Positions 19,029-24,461 of a stretch of DNA of 64,000 nucleotides are shown one piece after another. The notes beneath the pieces are model-generated. The model saw nothing but the letters and a program-made list of their open reading frames with translations. It ran no database searches and was not told the origin of the DNA. Made by a program: the position numbers and the translations under genes. How positions within the stretch are numbered: the first letter of the stretch is position 1; each line of letters starts with the position of its first letter. The stretch is from NCBI RefSeq assembly GCF_014873955.1, contig NZ_JADBED010000001.1, positions 2,170,001-2,234,000 on the forward strand, in the 5' to 3' direction. The DNA comes from Nesterenkonia lutea. Its GTDB lineage: Bacteria > Actinomycetota > Actinomycetes > Actinomycetales > Micrococcaceae.

Positions 19029-19091
19029 GAGGGCAGTGCAACACCTGAATGTCACTACCGCAGGACATTCAGGAAGCGTCACACTGCCCTC
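19029..19091. repeat. Two-tier inverted repeat (63 bp) in the divergent promoter region
   Basis: Outer arms GAGGGCAGTG (19029-19038) and CACTGCCCTC (19082-19091) are perfectly complementary over 10 bp. Inside them CTGAATGTC (19045-19053) and GACATTCAG (19064-19072) are perfectly complementary over 9 bp around a 10-nt loop. It sits 111 bp upstream of the lipoprotein start and about 430 bp upstream of the hydrolase start. It could be an operator pair, an RNA hairpin or a relic of a small element. No T run follows. Confidence 0.85.
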
Positions 19092-19202
19092 ACTCGAGAA
19101 GTATCACATTGAGCAGGGGCAGGAACGGCACCCTGACCGTGCCAGAAGGGCATTGTGATCGGAACGTGACCGGTTGTCGAAGCAACGTGCCACACTGGAC
19201 CC

Positions 19203-19853
19203 ATGAACCAGCTTCCTGCTCCGTCGGCGGCCCTCCCTTCGCGCGCCGTGCGCACCTCCACCCGCCTCCGCGGGATGCTAACCCTCGCCCTGATCGCGCC
19301 CCTGGGGCTGATCGGGTGCACCGTCGAGGAAGAGTCCGACGCCAGCACCGACGAGACCGCGACTCCGAGCGCGGCGGCCTCAGAAGAAACAGGAACAGAA
19401 GAGTCCACAGCACCCGAAGCTGACTCGGATGCCTCCGCGGAGCCGACCTCCCAGGGCTCCGCCGACGACGGCGAAGATGCCGACCTTCCAGACCCAGACG
19501 CAATGGACATGGAAAGAACGGAAGAACTCGGTGCGTTTTTCTCCGAAGAGGAGGCCTGTCTATCCGTGGGATCTATGGTTGATGGACTCCACGAAGATAT
19601 GAATCAGGGGATCGAAGAACAAGATATCCTGGATGATGCGTATTCCGCTGTCGAACAGACATACATTCTTGTTCCTGTCGAGTTGCGCGAACCTCTCGAG
19701 AAGATTCTCACGCTGCTGGACACAGACGTTGAGGATCTGGATGAAGAAGAGGTTCTCGTGGCGGCAGAACCGGTCGATGGATGGCTCACTGTCGAATTCT
19801 GTGATGGCCAATACCACAACCAGACTCACAGCGACGAGGACGCCCAGAGCTGA
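19203..19853 (+). CDS. Putative secreted lipoprotein of unknown function
   Basis: A 216-residue protein with a long basic N-region, a hydrophobic stretch and the lipobox LIGC (Cys near residue 39), so it should be lipid-anchored outside the membrane. The mature protein begins with a 60-residue Glu/Asp/Ser/Thr-rich linker. A small acidic domain (about 100-205) follows with two cysteines (EEEACLS and VEFCDG) that could form a disulfide. From about 19500 onward the DNA is noticeably poorer in GC and uses codons such as TTT, TAT, ATT and GAA that are rare in neighbouring genes. I do not recognise the domain. Confidence 0.8.
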   Translation: MNQLPAPSAALPSRAVRTSTRLRGMLTLALIAPLGLIGCTVEEESDASTDETATPSAAASEETGTEESTAPEADSDASAEPTSQGSADDGEDADLPDPDAMDMERTEELGAFFSEEEACLSVGSMVDGLHEDMNQGIEEQDILDDAYSAVEQTYILVPVELREPLEKILTLLDTDVEDLDEEEVLVAAEPVDGWLTVEFCDGQYHNQTHSDEDAQS

Positions 19854-19904
19854 CGTTCCAGGGTTCTCCCAGGCGGCACCCATTCTGCGCCCACCAAGTC
19901 ACCC

Positions 19905-19999
19905 TAGTCTCGTAAGTGCCTCTTGAAGGTGCGAGTGATTCAGCAGACCCCGCGTCACGGAACAGTGTCCCCTCACACTCCGTACGCGGGGTCTGTGCA
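19905..19999 (+). ncRNA. Copy A of a three-member small-RNA family (promoter box plus structured RNA)
   Basis: A TAGTCT -10-like box (19905-19910) stands 8 nt before the conserved block CCTCTTGAAGG/TGCGAGTGATTC (from 19919). A long hairpin follows: AGACCCCGCGT (19945-19955) with ACGCGGGGTCT (19984-19994), ACGG with CCGT, AGTGT with ACACT, and a C-rich loop CCCCTC (19969-19974). Copies B and C at about 20.96 and 21.13 kb keep the block, spacing and architecture although the stem sequences differ. The T tract is poor here. The transcript would start near 19917. Confidence 0.72.
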
Positions 20000-20035
20000 T
20001 TCCCCGCCGGCCCGCATGTCTCCTAGACTGGGCCC

Positions 20036-20422
20036 ATGACTGAGACCGCTCCCCTCGGTCCGCGAGCCGCAGTCCGCATCGACGCGTGGCTCTGGTCCGT
20101 CCGACTGTTCAAGACACGATCTGCCGCCACAGCCGCTTGTCGCGCGGGCCATATCACTGTCGACGGAGACCCGGTCAAGGCCTCGATGCGGGTGGAACCC
20201 GGTGCTCGCATCCACCTCCGGCGTCCCGGACACGAACTGATCCTGGAGATCATTCATACTCACTCCAAGCGCGTGGGCGCCCCCGTGGCACAGAAGGCCT
20301 ACCGGGACCACTCCCCGGAGCGCATCCGGCCACGGGACATCGGCCTGCCCGTGCGTGAGCGCGGCTCAGGCCGTCCGACCAAGCGTGAGCGGCGCCAGCT
20401 GGAACAGCTGCGCGGACACTGA
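20036..20422 (+). CDS. S4-domain RNA-binding protein (Hsp15-like)
   Basis: A 128-residue protein with a single S4 RNA-binding domain (about residues 12-75: RIDAWLWSVRLFKTRSAATAA, then GHITVDGDPVKAS and VEPGARIHLRR) and a basic C-terminal tail. It resembles the Hsp15/HslR family, which binds stalled 50S subunits carrying peptidyl-tRNA. The start ATG follows TAGACT by 6 nt, a leaderless promoter, and lies about 40 bp after small-RNA copy A. Confidence 0.88.
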   Translation: MTETAPLGPRAAVRIDAWLWSVRLFKTRSAATAACRAGHITVDGDPVKASMRVEPGARIHLRRPGHELILEIIHTHSKRVGAPVAQKAYRDHSPERIRPRDIGLPVRERGSGRPTKRERRQLEQLRGH

Positions 20423-20431
20423 TCTGGCCCT

Positions 20432-20480
20432 GAGACGTGCTCGGGACGTGCCCTGGGACGTGCCGTGAGATGTGCTCCGA
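20432..20480. repeat. Four imperfect 12-bp direct repeats
   Basis: The core GACGTGCYC appears at 20434, 20445 and 20457, with a variant GATGTGCTC at 20469, at 11-12 bp spacing (about one helical turn). The array lies between the S4 gene stop and the Rieske gene start. Helically phased repeats could bind a regulator of the Rieske gene, or be simple slippage. Confidence 0.65.
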
Positions 20481-20531
20481 CAACTGAGACAATGCAGGCA
20501 GCACTTGTCCATCTTCCTGAGAGGCAGCCCC

Positions 20532-20894
20532 ATGGCATCGTCTGAAGCTCTTCCCCCCGTCGACCTGGGCCCCGCGGCCCGATACCCAGAGGGCGAGGTC
20601 TTCCGCGTTCCAGCCGAGACCACCGGCTGGAATGACGACATCGCGGTGGTCCACGCAGAGGACGGCTCCTTCTACGCCTTGGACGATACCTGCTCCCACG
20701 AGGCCGTCTCCCTCTCAGACGGCTATGTGGAAGAGGACACCCTGGAATGCCCGATGCACGCCTCCGCGTTCTGCCTGCGCACCGGCGCTCCGGAGACTCT
20801 CCCGGCCCTCACCCCGGTCAAGACCCATCGAATCTCCTTCGACGCCGACCGGCTCATCCTCCATCCGGGCACCCCCCGACCGGCTGAGCAATAG
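20532..20894 (+). CDS. Rieske [2Fe-2S] ferredoxin-type protein
   Basis: A 120-residue soluble Rieske protein. The cluster ligands are Cys54-x-His56 (DDTCSHEAVSL) and Cys73-x2-His76 (ECPMHASAF). It resembles the stand-alone ferredoxins of ring-hydroxylating dioxygenases or nitrite-reductase small subunits, and in many actinobacteria such a gene precedes sufC. No oxygenase or suf gene is beside it here. The ATG at 20532 has GAGAGG at 20519-20524. The frame opens from 20472 but has no ribosome site there. Confidence 0.9.
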   Translation: MASSEALPPVDLGPAARYPEGEVFRVPAETTGWNDDIAVVHAEDGSFYALDDTCSHEAVSLSDGYVEEDTLECPMHASAFCLRTGAPETLPALTPVKTHRISFDADRLILHPGTPRPAEQ

Positions 20895-20956
20895 GTCCAC
20901 GGAAAAGACCCAGCAACCTCCCAGGATTTGCACCGCGTACTGCCAAGAAACATCAT

Positions 20957-21052
20957 TACCGTAGAGAGTGCCTCATCAAGGTGCGAGTGATTCGGAAGCC
21001 CCGGGTCGGCCATATACAGCGTCCCTCACGCTGGCCGAACCGGGGCTTCTTC
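20957..21052 (+). ncRNA. Copy B of the three-member small-RNA family
   Basis: A TACCGT box (20957-20962) lies 8 nt before CCTCATCAAGG/TGCGAGTGATTC (from 20971). The hairpin pairs GAAGCCCCGG (20995-21004) with CCGGGGCTTC (21040-21049). Inside it TCGGCC pairs with GGCCGA, and AGCGT with ACGCT, around the loop CCCTC (21023-21027). A short TTC-rich tail follows. Stem changes relative to copies A and C are compensated on the other strand, as expected for a conserved RNA structure. Confidence 0.78.
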
Positions 21053-21125
21053 ATGTCCAGAACAGCGGCCCGATATTCCCAGTGACTATCCAGGTAATCG
21101 CAAGTGCCCATCCAAGAACAGTCTC

Positions 21126-21224
21126 TAGAGTAGGGACTACCTCATCAAGGTGCGAGTGATTCGGGAGTCCCGGATCGGCCGATACAGCGTCCCCCTCACG
21201 CTGGCCGATCCGGGGCTCCTTTTC
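21126..21224 (+). ncRNA. Copy C of the three-member small-RNA family, with an intrinsic terminator
   Basis: A TAGAGT box (21126-21131) is 8 nt before CCTCATCAAGG/TGCGAGTGATTC (from 21140). The stem is the best of the three. GGAGTCCCGGATCGGCC (21164-21180) pairs along its whole length (one G-U) with the strand 21203-21219, then AGCGT pairs with ACGCT around the C-rich loop CCCCCTC (21091 to 21097 offset by 100, i.e. 21191-21197). TTTT (21220-21223) follows, a proper rho-independent terminator. The predicted transcript is about 85 nt. It ends before the convergent ABC operon. Confidence 0.82.
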
Positions 21225-21252
21225 TCTGTGTCCGAGGCGTGAGTCACGCCCC

Positions 21253-22029
21253 TCACGCGGAGGCCGTTGCCCGCCGGATCACCAGATAGTTCACGGCAGT
21301 CAGCCCAAGTGTCAGCAGCAGCACCCATCCGGCGAACGAGTATGAGCTCTGCACGGCCAGCCAGTCCCAGACATGGGGCCACCATTGATTCTGGGTGACC
21401 ACCATGACGGTCACGGCCAGCAGCGCGACGAGAGCCAGCGCGATGACCCACAGCATCACGAGGCTGACCCGGCGATAGAGGATCGACCAGAAGAACCCGA
21501 ACATCATCGCCCCCAGGCACACCGCGCCCGCCAGGATCCCTCCCCCGAGAGCTCCTGCGTTCTGCGTCACCGCCGGGATGTCGAAGGTATAGGTCTGGGC
21601 CCAGAACCCGTCGGTGGCGCGCTCGAGCAGGATCGCGATCGCAAAGAGCGTGCCGAACCCGGCGGAAACCGCCGCGAAGGCCAGGAAGGCCCCGAGCACG
21701 AAGACCCGTCGGCTGTAGCTCAGTGCCATGGAGAAGGGGAACGTGTGCGAGGCCGAATAGGCGGCGATGAACGCCAAGCACCAGATGGTGGCCTGGGACG
21801 CGCCTGTATAGATCTCAGCTCCCTCGCCGGCGAGATGCCGCACCCAGAGCCCGATGCCGATGGCCACGGCCCAGGCGCCGAAGAACACGATCAGCGGGAC
21901 CCAGATCATCTGCGAAGGGACGGTGAACTGCAGCTTGAAGGCTGATGGGACTCGGGCGAAGCTCGAACGTGCTGCTTCCTGCCCGGTCGATTCTGGAGCT
22001 GTCATGGACTGCACTGCGACGCTGCTCAT
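21253..22029 (-). CDS. ABC transporter permease (ABC-2-like)
   Basis: A 258-residue membrane protein with six predicted helices: FKLQFTVPSQMIWVPLIVFF, the segment around ATIWCLAFIAAYSASHTF, RRVFVLGAFLAFAAVS, LAGAVCLGAMMFGFFW, SLVMLWVIALALVALLAVTV and WVLLLTLGLTAVNYLVI. It shares the ATGA overlap (22026-22029) with the upstream ATPase gene, so the two are translated together and should form one exporter. The GntR/ATPase/permease order matches YtrA-type operons, many of which respond to cell-wall antibiotics. Confidence 0.82.
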   Translation of the reverse strand: MSSVAVQSMTAPESTGQEAARSSFARVPSAFKLQFTVPSQMIWVPLIVFFGAWAVAIGIGLWVRHLAGEGAEIYTGASQATIWCLAFIAAYSASHTFPFSMALSYSRRVFVLGAFLAFAAVSAGFGTLFAIAILLERATDGFWAQTYTFDIPAVTQNAGALGGGILAGAVCLGAMMFGFFWSILYRRVSLVMLWVIALALVALLAVTVMVVTQNQWWPHVWDWLAVQSSYSFAGWVLLLTLGLTAVNYLVIRRATASA

Positions 22030-22943
22030 CGGGCCACCTCCTGGGATGGGTCCATCGTGGTCTGCACTGACGTTTCTTCGCGTGCGGTGAGCCGCACGAT
22101 GAGCTGCTGGAGAGACACCGGGACGATCTCCACCTCCCGTGCCTGGAGCAGGCTGCGTTCGGTCTCGTCGAGCGCGCCCAGCACCGTGGTGCGTACGATC
22201 CGGCCCATGGACTCATGGTGCAGGACCTCGCGGGTGCCGGCGACCTCAGCCACTGCATCCTCTCGACCCACCAGGGTGACGGCGCGGTCGCGCAGCTGTT
22301 CCACCGGCTCCTGGAGCAGGATCCGGCCTTGGTCGATGACCACCACGTTCTCGATCAGATGCGCGATCTCATCGATCAGGTGAGAGGAGATCACCACCGT
22401 GCGCGGGTGCGCAGCGTAGTCCTCGAGCAGCCGGTCATAGAACAGCTGCCGAGCCACAGCATCGAGCCCCATATACGGCTCATCGAAGAAGGTCACCTCA
22501 GCACGGGATGCGATCCCGATGATGACTCCCACGGCGGAGCGCTGGCCGCGGGACATCTTCTTGATCCGGGTCTTCTCGGGGACCCTGAACTCGCGGGTGA
22601 GCTGTGCCGCCAGATCCGCATCCCAGCGCGGAAAGGCGCGGGACGCGGCGCTGAAGGCGTGCTTGGCGAGCGCGTCGTCGATATAGCGCTGCTCCTCACG
22701 GACGAAACAGATCTTCGGGAGCACCTGCTCGTTCTCGTGTGGGCGCACGCCGAGGATCTTCACCTCCCCCGCGGAGGGCCAGTCCTGGGCTGTGGCGACG
22801 GACATCAGCGTCGTCTTGCCTGCGCCGTTGCGGCCGAGCAGTCCGTGAATGGCGTTCTCCTCGAGCCTGAGCGACACATCCTCCAGCGCCGCTGTGCTGC
22901 GGTATCGACGCGAGACCCGGATCAGTTCTATGGCGGTGTTCAC
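22026..22943 (-). CDS. ABC transporter ATP-binding protein
   Basis: A 305-residue ATPase that powers the adjacent permease. It shows Walker A GRNGAGKTT (about residues 37-45), a signature loop MSRGQRSAV in place of the usual LSGGQ, Walker B VTFFDEP and the switch histidine in VISSHLIDE. The C-terminal 85 residues form a small accessory domain, as in YtrB-like and EcrA-like proteins. It lies 34 bp downstream of the GntR regulator gene and overlaps the permease start by 4 nt. Confidence 0.9.
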   Translation of the reverse strand: MNTAIELIRVSRRYRSTAALEDVSLRLEENAIHGLLGRNGAGKTTLMSVATAQDWPSAGEVKILGVRPHENEQVLPKICFVREEQRYIDDALAKHAFSAASRAFPRWDADLAAQLTREFRVPEKTRIKKMSRGQRSAVGVIIGIASRAEVTFFDEPYMGLDAVARQLFYDRLLEDYAAHPRTVVISSHLIDEIAHLIENVVVIDQGRILLQEPVEQLRDRAVTLVGREDAVAEVAGTREVLHHESMGRIVRTTVLGALDETERSLLQAREVEIVPVSLQQLIVRLTAREETSVQTTMDPSQEVAR

Positions 22944-22977
22944 GACCGCCTCCTTCCTTCAGCGCACGTGGCGCTGT

Positions 22978-23340
22978 CTACGCTCTGGAGCGGAGCATCT
23001 CGATGATGGTCTCGACCGAGAGCCCGACGGTGCGGGCCTCGACGAGGATCGGATCGAGGTAGTGCGCGGCGAACTGCTGACGGCGCTGCGCGGTGAGCAC
23101 TGCCTGGGCCCCGGGTGCGACGAACATCCCGAGGCCGCGGCGCTTGACCAGGATTCCCCGGTCCGCCAAGAGGTTGAGCCCCTTGGCGGCGGTGGCGGGA
23201 TTGATCCGGTGGAAGGCTGCGAGCTCATTGGTGGACGGGGCACGCTCGCCCTCAGCCAGAGAGCCGTCCAGGACGGACGCCTCCAGCTGCTCAGCGATCT
23301 GCACAAAGAGTGCCCGACCTTCTTCCACGAACTCGTTCAC
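22978..23340 (-). CDS. GntR-family transcriptional regulator (YtrA subfamily)
   Basis: A 120-residue repressor-like protein with only the winged helix-turn-helix (LFVQIAEQLEASVLDGSLAEGERAPSTNELAAFHRINPAT, split here by its helices) and a short helical tail. This size defines the YtrA subfamily, which autoregulates an adjacent ABC operon. It starts at a GTG (23340) just after GAGGGAAG. An AT-rich stretch (TTAATTACTCTACTAA near 23389-23404) about 50 bp upstream is the likely operator/promoter. Confidence 0.88.
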   Translation of the reverse strand: MNEFVEEGRALFVQIAEQLEASVLDGSLAEGERAPSTNELAAFHRINPATAAKGLNLLADRGILVKRRGLGMFVAPGAQAVLTAQRRQQFAAHYLDPILVEARTVGLSVETIIEMLRSRA

Positions 23341-23422
23341 CTTCCCTCAAGCAACTGCACCAGCATACCCAGCTCACTACCTCTCTGGTTAATTACTCTA
23401 CTAATGGACCACAGCGGGCGAC

Positions 23423-23473
23423 GGGAGTCAATGGTCTGCGAGAGTCGATGGACCGCGAGAGTCAATGGACCGC
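23423..23473. repeat. Three tandem 17-bp repeats upstream of the HAD phosphatase gene
   Basis: The unit GAGAGTCAATGGACCGC occurs at 23457-23473, with close variants at 23440-23456 and 23423-23439. A further half-unit (AATGGACCAC) is near 23403. The array lies between the divergent GntR operon and the HAD gene. It could be an operator array for either side or a neutral slippage product. Confidence 0.8.
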
Positions 23474-23575
23474 GGTCGACACCGACACCTGCGTGGCGCG
23501 CTCAGGAGTCGGTCATGGCACGGCTCGCGCGCCCGCGCCTAGTGGACCCACAGGCGGAGGACATAAGATCGGTAC

Positions 23576-24391
23576 ATGAACGGTGAGAACATTGAATGCT
23601 GGCTGACCGATATGGACGGCGTGCTCGTGCGCGAGCAGGAGGCTCTCCCCGGTGCCGCCGAGCTGCTGGAGCAGTGGCGCCGCAAGGATCTCCCGTATCT
23701 CGTGCTGACGAACAATTCGATCTTCACTGCGCGGGATCTCAGCGCCAGGCTGCGGCACTCTGGACTCGTGGTGCCCGAGGAGCGGATATGGACCTCGGCT
23801 CTGGCCAGCGCGACGTTCCTGGCGAACCAGATCGACCCGGTCTCCAACGCGCAGGGCAGCTGTTATGTCATCGGCGAGGCCGGGCTGACCACCGCGATCC
23901 ATGCCGCCGGATTCATCATGACCGAGACGAATCCGGACTATGTGGTCGTCGGCGAGACCCGGAACTACAGCTTCGAGGCGATCACCAAGGCCGTGCGGCT
24001 GATCAACGACGGTGCACGGTTCATCCTCACGAATCCCGACGCCACCGGCCCCAGCGCGGAGGGCGTGCTGCCGGCCACCGGAGCCATCGCCTCGCTGATC
24101 ACCAAGGCCACGGGACGGGAGCCCTATGTCGTGGGCAAGCCCAATCCGATGATGTTCCGTTCTGCGCTGAACCACCTGGGCGCGCACTCCATGGAGACAG
24201 CCATGATCGGTGATCGCATGGACACCGACATCGTGGCCGGCATGGAGGCCGGCATGCACACCATCCTGGTGATGTCAGGGCTATCCAGCCGGTCGAGCAT
24301 CGCGGATTTCCCGTTCCGCCCGAACCGGATCATCGACGGTGTCTATGAGCTGCTGGACGAGCCGCTCGCGGAGCAGGGCGAGGACGACTGA
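23576..24391 (+). CDS. HAD-IIA family phosphatase (NagD-like)
   Basis: A 271-residue haloacid-dehalogenase hydrolase with all four motifs: I in LTDMDGVLV, II in VLTNNS, III lysine in VVGKPNP and IV in MIGDRMDTDI. The large cap between motifs II and III defines subclass IIA (NagD, p-nitrophenyl phosphatase and nucleotide phosphatases). The exact substrate is unknown. The ATG follows TAAGAT by 6 nt, a leaderless promoter. Confidence 0.92.
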   Translation: MNGENIECWLTDMDGVLVREQEALPGAAELLEQWRRKDLPYLVLTNNSIFTARDLSARLRHSGLVVPEERIWTSALASATFLANQIDPVSNAQGSCYVIGEAGLTTAIHAAGFIMTETNPDYVVVGETRNYSFEAITKAVRLINDGARFILTNPDATGPSAEGVLPATGAIASLITKATGREPYVVGKPNPMMFRSALNHLGAHSMETAMIGDRMDTDIVAGMEAGMHTILVMSGLSSRSSIADFPFRPNRIIDGVYELLDEPLAEQGEDD

Positions 24392-24415
24392 GCCTTCTAC
24401 TCCGCAGACGAGACT

Positions 24416-24445
24416 GCCCGGCGCCCGCCTGAGGGGACGCCGGGC
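24416..24445. terminator. Bidirectional terminator between the HAD and MMPL genes
   Basis: GCCCGGCG (24416-24423) pairs perfectly with CGCCGGGC (24438-24445) over 8 bp with a 14-nt loop, followed by ATTCTCAT. It lies midway in the 70-bp convergent gap. Confidence 0.75.
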
Positions 24446-24461
24446 ATTCTCATCTGCCGAG

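Noticed and set aside
20895..21252. Plain convergent-gap terminators instead of sRNAs
   Set aside because: Two nearly identical elements in a row, each with a promoter-like box at fixed spacing and the same 24-nt block as a third copy elsewhere, are not explained by simple terminators.
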